64,000 nucleotides of DNA from Rubrivivax sp. (GTDB lineage: Bacteria; Pseudomonadota; Gammaproteobacteria; Burkholderiales; Burkholderiaceae_C). The translations under genes were made by a program, and so were the position numbers. This document shows positions 29,741-42,346 of this stretch, piece after piece. The notes beneath the pieces are model-generated. The model saw only the letters and a list, made by a program, of their open reading frames with translations, did no database searches and was not told where the DNA came from. The stretch covers positions 51,935 through 115,934 of the forward strand of contig JADYZZ010000070.1 in the NCBI GenBank assembly GCA_020852865.1, read 5' to 3'. Each line of letters begins with the position of its first letter. Within the stretch, counting starts at the first letter, position 1.

Positions 29741-30222
29741 TCGAAGATCTCCTGCAGCGGCCGTTCGTAGGCCGCCTTGTAGTGGGCGACGAAGGCGGCC
29801 TCGTCGCCGAGGTCGAAGACGTGCAGCAGCAGCGCGCCGCGGTCGGGCGCGAGCTCGTTCCACACCGTGCCCGGGATGAACGCCGTGATCATCGCCAGCG
29901 CGGCCAGCGCGTGCACGTCGCGCAGATCGAGCGGGATGCGCACATGGGTGCCGCGCGGCGGCTCGGCGCGCAGCACGCCGCGCGCCACCACGAGCGCCGA
30001 GTGCAGCATGTCGCGCCCGACGCGCAGCAGCAGCCGGGCCAGCACGCCCCAGCGCCGCAGCGCGCCCGCACGCGGGCGCAGCGGCCGCACCAGCAGCGGC
30101 ACGCCGACGGCCACCAGCAGCGCGAGCAGCGCCTGCGCCGGCGTGACGGCCGGCGCCAGCAGCAGCCAGCCGGCGGCGAGGCCGAACGACAGCCAGGGCG
30201 AGGGCAGCCAGCGCTTCATCAC
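29737..30222 (-). CDS. mrpE: Monovalent cation/H+ antiporter subunit E
   Basis: MITAFIPGTVWNELAPDRGALLLHVFDLGDEAAFVAHYKAAYERPLQEIFE. Confidence 0.9.
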   Translation of the reverse strand: MMKRWLPSPWLSFGLAAGWLLLAPAVTPAQALLALLVAVGVPLLVRPLRPRAGALRRWGVLARLLLRVGRDMLHSALVVARGVLRAEPPRGTHVRIPLDLRDVHALAALAMITAFIPGTVWNELAPDRGALLLHVFDLGDEAAFVAHYKAAYERPLQEIFE

Positions 30223-31862
30223 GACACCGGCTCCGGGGCGCGTTCACGCGGGCGCGCGCCCAGCACGGCCTCGATGTAGCGTGCCGGCTCGTGCAGCGCG
30301 CGTGCGGTGGCTTGCGTGTACTCGAGCAGCGGCCCGCCCTGCGCGGCCAGCGCGAGCAGCACCAGCGCCAGCGCGGCGATCGGCGCGCCTTCCGCGAGGC
30401 GCAGCCGCGGCGGCGGCCGTTCGCCCGCACTCCAGAAGTGGCGCATGCCGGCGCGCACCAGCGCGAGGGCCGCCAGCAGCCCCGAGCCGAGCAGCAGCAC
30501 GAACATCACCGCGGCCGCCGGCGTGGCCAGCGGCAGCAGGGCCTGCAGCATCGCGAGCTTGCCGACGAAGCCCGACAACGGCGGCAGCCCGGCGACGACC
30601 AGCGCGCAGACGACGAAGGCGATGCCGAGGAAGGCCAGCGCGGCCGGAAAGGCACGGCCGATGAGCGCTTGCTCGTCGTCGTCCAGGTTGATGCTGGGCG
30701 CAGGCTTGGCGTCGAAGAAGGCCGGCAGGGCCGCGTTGCCGTCGTCGAAATCTTGGGGTCCGAGCTCGACCTGGCGCGCGCGCTCGAGCGGCTCGACGAG
30801 CAGGAACAGCAGGCAGGCTGCCAGCGTCGAACTCGCGAGGTAGTAGAGCGCGCCGCCGGTGAGCGCCGGCGCGCCGAAGCCCAGCGCCGCCAGCACCGTG
30901 CCCGACGAGGCGACGACGCCGTAGGCGGCCAGGCGCCCCAGCTGCTGCGAGGCCAGCATGCCGAGCGCAGCGAAGCCGAGCGTGGCCAGTCCGCCCCAGA
31001 CCAGCGCGACGCCGCCGAAGCCCGCCGAGGCGCCGGCAGCCGGCGGAAACCACAGCGTCCACAGGCGCAGCAGCGCGTACACGCCGACCTTGGTGAGGAT
31101 GGCGAACAGCGCCGCGGCCGGCGCGCTGGCGGCGCTGTACGCGGCCGGCAGCCACCAGCCCAGCGGCCACGCCGCCGCCTTGGCCAGGAAGGCCACGGCC
31201 AGGATGGCCGCGCCGGCGTGCAGCAGTCCGCGATCGCCCGCGGGCACGCTCGGCAGCACGCGTGCGATGTCGGCCATGTTCAGCGTGCCGGTCACGCCGT
31301 ACAGCACGGCCACGCCGACCAGGAACAGCAGCGAGGCGGCGAGGTTGACGGCGATGTAGTGCAGCCCGGCACGCACGCGCGCCAGCCCGCTGGCGTGCAG
31401 CAGCAGCGCATAGCTCGCGGCCAGCAGCACCTCGAAGAAGACGAACAGGTTGAACAGGTCGCCGGTGAGGAAGGCGCCGTACAGGCCCGCGAGCTGGAGC
31501 TGGAACAGCGGGTGGAAATGCACGCCGGCGTGCTGCCAGCGTGCGAGCGCGAACAGCAGCGCCGCCAGTCCCACGCTGCCGGCCAGCAGCGCCATCAGCG
31601 CCGACAGATGGTCGGCCACCAGCACGATGCCGAACGGCGCCGGCCAGTTGCCCGGCAGGTGCACGGCGTAGGCCAGCGGCAGCGGCTCGGCGTGCAGGCG
31701 CAAGGCCAGCGCCGCGACCAGCGTCAGGCCGAGCACGGCCGAGCCGACGCCGAGGACGGCACGCAGCCGCCGGCGGCGCCCGCCCAGGCCGAGCAGCAGG
31801 GCCGCCGTCGCCAGCGGCAGCAGCACCGGCGCGACGACGAGCGGCTCGGGCGGCGGCGTCAA
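30219..31862 (-). CDS. mrpD: Monovalent cation/H+ antiporter subunit D
   Basis: NuoN/MrpD-like, LQLAGLYGAFLTGDLFNLFVFFEVLLAASYALLLHASG. Confidence 0.93.
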   Translation of the reverse strand: MTPPPEPLVVAPVLLPLATAALLLGLGGRRRRLRAVLGVGSAVLGLTLVAALALRLHAEPLPLAYAVHLPGNWPAPFGIVLVADHLSALMALLAGSVGLAALLFALARWQHAGVHFHPLFQLQLAGLYGAFLTGDLFNLFVFFEVLLAASYALLLHASGLARVRAGLHYIAVNLAASLLFLVGVAVLYGVTGTLNMADIARVLPSVPAGDRGLLHAGAAILAVAFLAKAAAWPLGWWLPAAYSAASAPAAALFAILTKVGVYALLRLWTLWFPPAAGASAGFGGVALVWGGLATLGFAALGMLASQQLGRLAAYGVVASSGTVLAALGFGAPALTGGALYYLASSTLAACLLFLLVEPLERARQVELGPQDFDDGNAALPAFFDAKPAPSINLDDDEQALIGRAFPAALAFLGIAFVVCALVVAGLPPLSGFVGKLAMLQALLPLATPAAAVMFVLLLGSGLLAALALVRAGMRHFWSAGERPPPRLRLAEGAPIAALALVLLALAAQGGPLLEYTQATARALHEPARYIEAVLGARPRERAPEPVS

Positions 31863-32202
31863 GGCGGCTCCTCGCGGCCGTCGACATGGTCGCCGCCGGA
31901 CAGGCCGCGCAGGGCCAGCAGCACGACGAGAAACAGCGCCGTCGTCGCGAAGCCGATCACGATGGCCGTCAGCACCAGCGCCTGCGGCAGCGGATCGGTG
32001 TAGTGCGCGAGGTCGGCCGGCAGGCCCGCGTGCACGATGGGCTCCTTGGCCAGTGCCAGGCTGCCGACGCTGAAGATGAACAGGTTGACCGCATACGACA
32101 GCAGCGCCAGCCCGATCAGCACCTGGAACGTGCGCGGCCGCAGCAGCAGCCAGGTGCCGGCGGCGGCCAGCAGACCCACGGCGAGCGAGACGACGAGTTC
32201 CA

Positions 32203-32203
<1 letters not shown>
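31859..32203 (-). CDS. mrpC: Monovalent cation/H+ antiporter subunit C
   Basis: NuoK-like: QVLIGLALLSYAVNLFIFSVG...DPLPQALVLTAIVIGFATTALFLVV. Confidence 0.92.
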
Positions 32204-35103
<2,900 letters not shown>

Positions 35104-35176
35104 TGCGGCCCATTCTAGGAACGCCGGCCGCGCCGCCTGTCCCCGATCCCCTGCCCGCTGCCGCGGGCGCGCCGCT

Positions 35177-35791
35177 TCAGTCGGCCAGCCTTGCTGCGGC
35201 GGCGTCGATGGCCGCCTCGAGCTCGGCGTAGTTCGAGCACACCGGGTACTGCGGGAACTGCGCGGCGATGGCCGGCGGCGGGTGGATGAAGAAGCCGGCG
35301 TCGGCGGCGCCCAGCATGCCGGTGTCGTTGAACGAGTCGCCGGCGGCGATGACGCGGAAGTTCAGGCCCTTGAGCGCTTCGACCGCGCGCCGCTTCTGAT
35401 CGCTCTGGCGCAGCCGGTATGCGGCGACGAAGCCGGCGTCGTCGACCTGCAGGCGGTGGCACATCAGCGTCGGCCGGCCGAGCTGGCGCATCAGCGGGTC
35501 GGCGAACTCGTAGAAGGTGTCCGACAGGATCACCACCTGGAAGCGCGCGCGCAGCGCGTCGAGGAAGGCGCGCGCGCCCGGCAGCGGCTCCATGCCGGCG
35601 ATCACGGCCTGGATGTCGGCGAGCTTGAGGCCGTGCTCGCGCAGCAGCGCCAGGCGCCAGCGCATGAGCTTGTCGTAGTCGGGCTCGTCGCGCGTCGTGC
35701 GGCGGAACGCGGCGATGCCGGTGCGCTCGGCGAAGGCGATCCAGATCTCGGGCACGAGCACGCCTTCGAGATCGAGGCAGATCACTTGCAT
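35177..35791 (-). CDS. thrH: Bifunctional phosphoserine phosphatase/homoserine phosphotransferase ThrH
   Basis: MQVICLDLEGVLVPEIWIAFAERTGI...LSDTFYEFADPLMRQLGRPTLMCH...AAGDSFNDTGML HAD motifs. Confidence 0.93.
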   Translation of the reverse strand: MQVICLDLEGVLVPEIWIAFAERTGIAAFRRTTRDEPDYDKLMRWRLALLREHGLKLADIQAVIAGMEPLPGARAFLDALRARFQVVILSDTFYEFADPLMRQLGRPTLMCHRLQVDDAGFVAAYRLRQSDQKRRAVEALKGLNFRVIAAGDSFNDTGMLGAADAGFFIHPPPAIAAQFPQYPVCSNYAELEAAIDAAAARLAD

Positions 35792-35992
35792 GGAAACTCC
35801 CCGGGGACGGGCGATTCTCGCCGAGGCGGCGGCGCGGCCGCGGCGCGCCCTTGCCCGCCCCACGCCGGCGCCGCGCCGCCGCCGCGCGCGGTGCCGGGGC
35901 GGCGGCGCGCGTTGCGACGATACTTCGCCTGGCCGATGCGCCGCGCCGCCGTGCCGCGCGTCTTCCTCCTCCCGGATCCAGAAAGGCTGCAG

Positions 35993-36658
35993 ATGAGCGA
36001 CCCCACGCTCGCGCCGACCGCGCTGCTCGACAGCGACCATCCCGCGGTGGCGGCCTTCGCGCACGAACACGCGCGCGGCGGCGGCGACCGCGAGCGCGCC
36101 GTGGCGCTGTACTACGCGGTGCGCGACGGCTTGCGTTACGACCCCTACCGCATCGACCTCACGGTGCCGGGCATGCGCGCCAGCACCGTGCTCGAGCTCG
36201 GCTACGGCTGGTGCGTGCCCAAGGCGGCGCTGCTGGCGGCGGCCTGCCGTGCCGCCGGCCTGCGCGCGCGCGTCGGTTACGCCGACGTGCGCAACCACCT
36301 CAGCACCGAGCGTCTGCGCCGCGTGATGGGCGGCGACGTGTTCGCCTGGCACGGCTATGTCGACGTCTGGCTCGACGGCCGCTGGATCAAGGCCACGCCG
36401 GCGTTCAATCTCGAGCTCACCGAGCGCTTCGGGCTGCTGCCGCTCGAGTGGGACGGGCGCAGCGACTCGATCTACCACCCGTTCGACAAGAGCGGCCAGC
36501 GCCATATGGAGTACCTGCGCCAGCACGGCGCCTTCGACGACATGCCGCTGGCGGCAATCGTCGCCGACTTCGAGCGCGTCTACCCGCGGCTGATGGCCGA
36601 GGCCGATGCGATGCGGCGGGCCGATTTCATGGCCGACGTGGCGCGCGAGACGCGATGA
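35993..36658 (+). CDS. Transglutaminase-like domain protein
   Basis: VLELGYGWCVPKAALLAAACRAAGLRARVGYADVRNH...GDVFAWHGYVDVWLDGRWIKATPAF (Cys-His-Asp). Confidence 0.9.
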   Translation: MSDPTLAPTALLDSDHPAVAAFAHEHARGGGDRERAVALYYAVRDGLRYDPYRIDLTVPGMRASTVLELGYGWCVPKAALLAAACRAAGLRARVGYADVRNHLSTERLRRVMGGDVFAWHGYVDVWLDGRWIKATPAFNLELTERFGLLPLEWDGRSDSIYHPFDKSGQRHMEYLRQHGAFDDMPLAAIVADFERVYPRLMAEADAMRRADFMADVARETR

Positions 36659-37098
36659 CGGCCGCTGCGATCCCGCCCGGCTTCGCGCCGGTGCGCTTCG
36701 GCGGCGCCTTCATCGAAGGTGTGGGGCCGCTGTACGTGCGCCACGAGGACGGTCTGTTCAGGCTGGGCCTGCGCGTCGAGCCGCGCCACTGCAACCCGCG
36801 CGGCGTGTGCCACGGCGGCATGCTCGCCACGTTCTGCGACATGCTGCTGCCGATCGGCACGCATTACCTGAGCGCCGAGGCCGGCCGGCGCTTCCTGCCC
36901 ACGGTGAGCCTGCAGCTCGACTACCTGGCGCCGGTGGCGCTGGGCGCCTGGCTCGAAGGCCGTTGCGAGGTGCTTCGCGTGGCGCGCTCGATGGTGTTCG
37001 CGCAGGGCCTGGTGCTGGCCGACGGCGTGGCCGCCGTGCGCTGCAGCGGCACCTTCAAGATCGGGCCGCCCTTCGGCGACGACGCGCGCTCGCCCTGA
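36655..37098 (+). CDS. PaaI-family hotdog thioesterase
   Basis: NPRGVCHGGMLATFCDMLLPIGTHYL; ATGA overlap with upstream transglutaminase gene. Confidence 0.85.
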   Translation: MTAAAIPPGFAPVRFGGAFIEGVGPLYVRHEDGLFRLGLRVEPRHCNPRGVCHGGMLATFCDMLLPIGTHYLSAEAGRRFLPTVSLQLDYLAPVALGAWLEGRCEVLRVARSMVFAQGLVLADGVAAVRCSGTFKIGPPFGDDARSP

Positions 37099-37156
37099 AG
37101 CCCGCGGCGGCGCGCGCCGCGCCGGGCGGCCCGGATCGCGCGCTCCATGCCTGCTC

Positions 37157-38284
37157 TCACTCGCCGCTGCCCAGCGTGACGGCCTGCCGGCGCGTCTGGC
37201 CGCCGCGCCACACGCTGAGCGTGACCTGCTGCCCGGGCTGGTGGCGTTCGAGCACGGTGAGCATGTCGTCGAGATCGTGCACCGGCTCGTCGTTGATCGC
37301 GGTGACGACGTCGCCGCCGATCACCTCGCCGCGCGCACCGCGGCGAAACGGCTGCAGCCCGGCGCGCGCCGCCGCGCTGCCGGGCGACACCTGCACGATG
37401 ACCACGCCGCGCGGCAGCTCGAGCGCGCGCTGCAGCTCGGCCGGGCCGGCGACGATGCCGATCGTCGGGCGCACGAAGCGGCCGTCGCGGATGAGGCGCG
37501 GCACGACGCGGTTGACCTCGTCGACCGGGATCGCGAAGCCGATGCCGGCGCTGGCGCCGCTCGGGCTGGCGATCTGCGAGTTCACGCCGATCAGCCGCCC
37601 GGCCGAATCGAGCAGCGGCCCGCCGCTGTTGCCGGGGTTGATGGCGGCGTCGGTCTGGATCACGCCGCGGATCGTGCGGCCGCCGAAGGACTCGATCTCG
37701 CGGTTGAGCGCGCTCACGATGCCCACCGTGAGCGTCTGGTCCAGGCCGAACGGATTGCCGATCGCGTAGACGCGCTGGCCGACCTGCAGGTCGCGGCTCG
37801 TGCCCACCGGGATCGGCGGCAGCTTGCCGCGCGGCGCCTTGATGCGCAGCACCGCGAGATCGCGATCGGGGAAGGCGCCCACCAGCTCGGCGTCCCAGCT
37901 GCTCTGGTCGGCAAGCGTGACGCGCGCGCCATTGGCGTCCTGGATGACGTGGAAATTGGTGACGATGTGGCCGCGCTCGTCCCAGACGAAGCCGGTGCCG
38001 GTGCCGCGCGGAACTTCCTGCACGCGCAGCGAGAACAGGTTGCGCTGCACGCCCAGCGAGGTGATGTGCACCACCGAAGGCGAGGTGCGCTTGAACAGCT
38101 CGATGTTGGCCAGCTCTTCGGCAGCCAGCGCGCCGCGCGGCGCGACGGCGCGCGGCGCGGCGTCGGCGCCGTTGACGGGCGTGGGCACGGCGAAGAAGGC
38201 GACGGCGGCGGCCAGCAGGCCGCCGCCGGCGAACAGCGCGAGCAGGGCGAACAGGGAGGGGCGGGCGAGAGCAGGCGGCTTCAT
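37157..38284 (-). CDS. HtrA/DegP-like serine protease with PDZ domain
   Basis: GTGFVWDERGHIVTNFHV...DLAVLRIKA...QTDAAINPGNSGGPLLDSAGRLIGVNSQI plus PDZ. Confidence 0.93.
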   Translation of the reverse strand: MKPPALARPSLFALLALFAGGGLLAAAVAFFAVPTPVNGADAAPRAVAPRGALAAEELANIELFKRTSPSVVHITSLGVQRNLFSLRVQEVPRGTGTGFVWDERGHIVTNFHVIQDANGARVTLADQSSWDAELVGAFPDRDLAVLRIKAPRGKLPPIPVGTSRDLQVGQRVYAIGNPFGLDQTLTVGIVSALNREIESFGGRTIRGVIQTDAAINPGNSGGPLLDSAGRLIGVNSQIASPSGASAGIGFAIPVDEVNRVVPRLIRDGRFVRPTIGIVAGPAELQRALELPRGVVIVQVSPGSAAARAGLQPFRRGARGEVIGGDVVTAINDEPVHDLDDMLTVLERHQPGQQVTLSVWRGGQTRRQAVTLGSGE

Positions 38285-38417
38285 GGCAAGCGTGGATGCG
38301 GCAGCCGCGATGCTGCCAGATACGGCGAGGCCGAGGCTGCAGCGGCCGGCCGGCGGCCCTGGCCGGCAAGGCCGGGGACCCGTGACGACGCGACGACGTG
38401 CGTCACCCCGCTGCGAT

Positions 38418-38753
38418 TCATGCCGGCGCCGCCTGCGCGCCGCGCTGCGTGCTCTCGACCACCCAGTCGTGGTACGGCGCGCTCGCCTCGACCACCTCGA
38501 GCGTGTACAGCGCCGGCAGCGCGTACGGGTGCTGCGCGAGGAGCAGCGCGCGCAGCGGCGGCGCCGCGGCTTCGGTGGTCTTGAAGACGAGTTCGAACTC
38601 CTCGTCGTGCTGCACCGCGCCGGCCCAGCGGTAGACGCTGGCCAGCGGCCTCAGGTGCACGCAGGCGGCGAGGCGTTGCGCGACGGCGGCGTCGGCCAGA
38701 CGCCGCGCGTCGTCGGCGCTGCCGACCGTGGTGTGGATCTCGAGCAGCTTCAT
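38418..38753 (-). CDS. cutA: Divalent-cation tolerance protein CutA
   Basis: ACVHLRPLASVYRWAGAVQHDEEFELVFKTTEAAAPPLRALLLAQHPYALPALYTLEV. Confidence 0.93.
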   Translation of the reverse strand: MKLLEIHTTVGSADDARRLADAAVAQRLAACVHLRPLASVYRWAGAVQHDEEFELVFKTTEAAAPPLRALLLAQHPYALPALYTLEVVEASAPYHDWVVESTQRGAQAAPA

Positions 38754-38823
38754 CGCGCGGACCTCCGGTCGCGGCCATCGTACGCGGGCGCCGGCCGCCA
38801 GGCCACGCCGGTGCGCTGCGCCC

Positions 38824-38881
38824 GCGCTGCCGACGACGGCCGCGGGGCTACGAAGCGCCGGCGCTGCCGACGACAGCCGCG
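38824..38881. repeat. Direct repeat, 21 bp with 20/21 identity, period 37
   Basis: GCGCTGCCGACGACGGCCGCG at 38824-38844 and GCGCTGCCGACGACAGCCGCG at 38861-38881, in the cutA/meaB-paaI gap. Confidence 0.8.
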
Positions 38882-38899
38882 CGGCCGTCGCGGCGGCGC

Positions 38900-40174
38900 T
38901 CATCCATCGCTGTCGTGCTCGTGCCGCCGGTTCGTGAGGTAGACCGTGCCGGTGAAGCTCGAGATCGCTCGCCCGTCGGCGCGCGCGACGTCGACGCGGT
39001 ACACCGCCAGGCGCCGGCCGCGCGAGACCTCGTGCGCACGCGCCACCAGCGTGTCGCCGGCCTGCGCCGCCTGCTGGTAGGTGATGTGCGCGTCGATGCC
39101 GGCGGCCACCGCGCCGCGCGAGTTCGAGGCCAGCCCGAACGCGGTGTCGGCGAGCGCGAAGATGACGCCGCCGTGGCAGCTGCCGTTGAAGTTGAGCTGG
39201 TCGGGGCGCAGCGTCAGGCGCACCTCGGCCTCGCCGAGGCCGGCGTGCGTGCAGACGATGCCGGCCGCCCGCGCGAAGGGGTCGGCGGCCGCCAGGCGCA
39301 GCACGCGCGCCGCGGCGGCGGCCACCGCCGGGTCGCGCGGCAGGCGCTGCCCGTGCCCGCAGGCGGCGCCGTGCGCGAGCGCGCGCCCGGCCAGTTCCTC
39401 GATGCCCTGGCCGGTGGCGGCGCTGACGCCCAGCACCGGCACCTGCCAGTCGCCGGCGCGTGCCGTGCGTGTGCGCAGCGGCAGCATCTCGCGCAGGTCG
39501 CGCGCGGCGGCCTCGGCGCCGGGCAGGTCGGACTTGGTCACCACCAGCAAGTCGGCGATCTCGAGGATGCCGGCCTTGATGGCCTGCACCGCGTCGCCCA
39601 GGCCGGGCGGCGAGACGACGATGCGCGTGTCGGCCAGCGCCATGATGCCGACCTCGGACTGGCCGGCGCCCACCGTCTCGACGATCACGGGGTCGAAGCC
39701 GGCGGCGTCGAGCACGTCGACCGCGCCGCGCGTGGCCGGCGCCAGGCCGCCCAGGCGGCCGCGCGAGGCCAGCGAGCGGATGAAGACATCGGGGTGCGCG
39801 CCGTGCTCGCCCATGCGCACGCGGTCGCCGAGCACGGCGCCGCCCGACAGCGGGCTCGACGGATCGACCGCCACCACGCCGATGCGCCGGCCGCGCGTCA
39901 GCAGCGCGCCGACGAGCGCGTGCACCAGGGTCGACTTGCCCGCGCCCGGCGCGCCCGTGACGCCGATGACCTGTGCGCGCCCCAGCTGCGGCGCCAGCGC
40001 CGCGTGCAGCGCCGCGGCGTCGGCCGCGCCCTGCTCGAGGCGGCTGATGGCGCGCGCCACGGCACGGCGCTCGCCTTGCAGCAAGCCGGGCGGCAGCGCG
40101 GGCGACGGCGCCGACGATGGCGCTGACGATGGCGGCGCAGCGCCGCCGCGCGGGGGCGGCGCTGCGCCGGTCAC
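38900..40174 (-). CDS. MeaB/ArgK-type GTPase (acyl-CoA mutase chaperone) fused in frame to a PaaI-type hotdog thioesterase
   Basis: Single uninterrupted frame: MeaB part [17 protein letters not shown]...[22 protein letters not shown]...ETVGAGQSE...[25 protein letters not shown]; then PaaI part [103 protein letters not shown] start overlaps the mutase stop (GTGA). Confidence 0.88.
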   Translation of the reverse strand: MTGAAPPPRGGAAPPSSAPSSAPSPALPPGLLQGERRAVARAISRLEQGAADAAALHAALAPQLGRAQVIGVTGAPGAGKSTLVHALVGALLTRGRRIGVVAVDPSSPLSGGAVLGDRVRMGEHGAHPDVFIRSLASRGRLGGLAPATRGAVDVLDAAGFDPVIVETVGAGQSEVGIMALADTRIVVSPPGLGDAVQAIKAGILEIADLLVVTKSDLPGAEAAARDLREMLPLRTRTARAGDWQVPVLGVSAATGQGIEELAGRALAHGAACGHGQRLPRDPAVAAAAARVLRLAAADPFARAAGIVCTHAGLGEAEVRLTLRPDQLNFNGSCHGGVIFALADTAFGLASNSRGAVAAGIDAHITYQQAAQAGDTLVARAHEVSRGRRLAVYRVDVARADGRAISSFTGTVYLTNRRHEHDSDG

Positions 40175-41859
40175 ACGAAGGCCTGCACGTGGCCGAAGCC
40201 GAGCTCGCGGCGCAGCGCGGCGCAGATCTCGCCGTGCGTGCAGTCGGCCTCGGCGGCCTCGACGACGCGGCCAAAGAGGTTGTCGTGCGGGTCGCCGGCG
40301 GCGCGCGCCAGCGCGTCGAGCGCGCGCTGCACCGCGCAGTGCGCGCGCTCGGCCTTCCAGACGCGGAACGCGTCGAGGTGTGCGCGCATCGCCGCCGCGT
40401 CCGGGCGCGCGTTGATCGGGCGCGCGTCGCCGTCCTCGTCCACCCGATAGGCGTTCACCCCGACCACGGTCTGCGCGCCGCTGTCGATGCGTGCCTGGTG
40501 GCGCCGCGCCGACTCGCCGATCATGCGCTGCACGAAGCCGCTTTCCACCGCGCGGTACATGCCGCCGGCGTCGTGCACGAGGTCCAGCACGCGCTCGATC
40601 TCGGCTTGCATGCGGTCGGTGAGCGTCTCGACGTAGTGGCTGCCGCCCAGCGGGTCGATGACGTCGGTGAGGTGCGCCTCCTCGCGCAGGATGTTCTGCG
40701 TGGCGATGGCGATGCGCGCGCCGGCTTCGCCCGGCACCGACAGCGCCTCGTCGTAGGCGTCGGTGTGCAGCGACTGCAGGCCGCCGAAGATGCCGGCCAT
40801 CGCCTGCACCGCCACGCGCGCGATGTTGTTGAGCGGCTGCTGGCGCGTCAGGTCCACGCCCGAGGTCTGGCCGTGGAACTTGAAGCGCCACGAGCGGGGG
40901 TCGCGCGCGCCCAGGCGCTCGCGCGCCAGGCGCGCCCAGATGCGGCGCGCGGCGCGGAACTTGGCGATCTCCTCGAAGAAGCTGATCGAGATGTCGAAGA
41001 AGAACGTGAAGCGCGGCAGGAAGGCGTCGGGGTCCATGCCGCGCGCCATGCAGTCCTCGGCCGTCTGCAGCGCGGTGGCGAGGGTGAACGCCACCGCCTC
41101 GGCCGGCGTGGCGCCGGCTTGCTGCATGTGCTGGCCGACCACCGACATCGGGTTCCACTTGGGCAGGTGGCGGCTGCAGTAAGCGATGTGGTCGCCGAGG
41201 AGGCGCCGCGCGCCGGGCAGCGCGATGCGGAAGAACATGTGGTTGGCCGCGTAGTGGCTGAGGTAGTCGCTCTGGTTGCTGGTGCCGGCGAGGCGGCGCC
41301 AGTCGGTGCCGCGCCGGCGCGCCGTGGTCAGCAAGAAGGCGAGCAGCGTGAACGGGCTCGGGTCGTTCATGGCGCAGGACGTGCTGCCGAGATCCACGCC
41401 CTGCAGCGCGCGTTCCATGTGCGCGGCCGAGTTGACGACGGTGCCGCAGGTGCCGAGCAGCTCGAAGGGCGCCTCGTCCATGTCGATGCCGCGGAACACC
41501 GAGTTGCACGGGATCAGCGAGACGGCGTTGCCGCCGGCGCCCAGCACTTCGAGCAGGCGTGCGTTGTACTCGGCCGGCGTGCCGTGGCCGATGAGCTGGC
41601 GCTGGGTCCAGGTGCGGCCGCGGTGCATCGTCGCGTAGATGCCGCGCGTGTAGGGCGCCTGGCCCGGCAGGCCCATGGCGGCTTCGCCTTCGGGGTGCCA
41701 GTCGGCGGCGGTGTAGAGCGGCTGGATCGGCACGCCGCTGCGATTGGCGACGGTGCGGTCGCGGCCGACCTGCGCGGCGTACTCGCGCTGCCACTGCGCC
41801 AGCGCCGGATCGGCATCCGGGCGCTCGGGGTCGAAGCGGGCGTCCTCGGGCCGGTTCAT
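40171..41859 (-). CDS. Adenosylcobalamin-dependent acyl-CoA mutase, large (catalytic) subunit; substrate unknown
   Basis: [25 protein letters not shown]..., [104 protein letters not shown]: mutase-family motifs with divergent pocket. Start set at MNRPED (an upstream ATG at 41934 is possible). Confidence 0.88.
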   Translation of the reverse strand: MNRPEDARFDPERPDADPALAQWQREYAAQVGRDRTVANRSGVPIQPLYTAADWHPEGEAAMGLPGQAPYTRGIYATMHRGRTWTQRQLIGHGTPAEYNARLLEVLGAGGNAVSLIPCNSVFRGIDMDEAPFELLGTCGTVVNSAAHMERALQGVDLGSTSCAMNDPSPFTLLAFLLTTARRRGTDWRRLAGTSNQSDYLSHYAANHMFFRIALPGARRLLGDHIAYCSRHLPKWNPMSVVGQHMQQAGATPAEAVAFTLATALQTAEDCMARGMDPDAFLPRFTFFFDISISFFEEIAKFRAARRIWARLARERLGARDPRSWRFKFHGQTSGVDLTRQQPLNNIARVAVQAMAGIFGGLQSLHTDAYDEALSVPGEAGARIAIATQNILREEAHLTDVIDPLGGSHYVETLTDRMQAEIERVLDLVHDAGGMYRAVESGFVQRMIGESARRHQARIDSGAQTVVGVNAYRVDEDGDARPINARPDAAAMRAHLDAFRVWKAERAHCAVQRALDALARAAGDPHDNLFGRVVEAAEADCTHGEICAALRRELGFGHVQAFV

Positions 41860-41911
41860 GTTCGGCTCCGCGTCGTGCGATCGGGGCGGCGTGCCATGGC
41901 GTCGCCGCGGC

Positions 41912-42346
41912 TCAGGAGGCGGCGCGCTGCGCACGCACGGCGGCGGCCAGTTCGCGCATGCCGTCGGCGATGGCGGCGAGCGCGGCGCCCGGATGGAATA
42001 CGCGCGCGACGCCCGCTTCGAGCAGCAGGCGCTCCTCGTCGTCGGGGACGATGCCGCCGACGACGACGGCCAGGTCGTGCAGGCCGGCGGCGCGCAGCGC
42101 GTCCATCAGCCGGGGCACGATGAGGTGGTCGGTGGCGAGCGAGCTGATGCCGATCACGTCGACGTCCTCCTCGGCGGCGAGCTTGACGACGGCGGCGATC
42201 TCCTGCCACGGCGGCGTGTAGATCACCTCCATGCCGGCGTCGCGCAGCGCCGCGGCGACGACGCGGCTGCCGCGGTCGTGGCCGTCGAAGCCGATCTTCG
42301 TGATCAGCACCTTGGGGATGAACGCGTCCGGGGCGTCGGCCGTCAT
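41912..42346 (-). CDS. Acyl-CoA mutase small subunit, B12-binding domain
   Basis: [48 protein letters not shown]...[12 protein letters not shown]...[11 protein letters not shown] (DxHxxG ... SxL ... GG). Confidence 0.92.
   Translation of the reverse strand: MTADAPDAFIPKVLITKIGFDGHDRGSRVVAAALRDAGMEVIYTPPWQEIAAVVKLAAEEDVDVIGISSLATDHLIVPRLMDALRAAGLHDLAVVVGGIVPDDEERLLLEAGVARVFHPGAALAAIADGMRELAAAVRAQRAAS

Noticed and set aside
40171-41859. Annotation as methylmalonyl-CoA mutase
   Set aside because: Family membership is clear but the specificity residues for methylmalonyl-CoA are not preserved in my manual alignment, so only a generic acyl-CoA mutase call is made.
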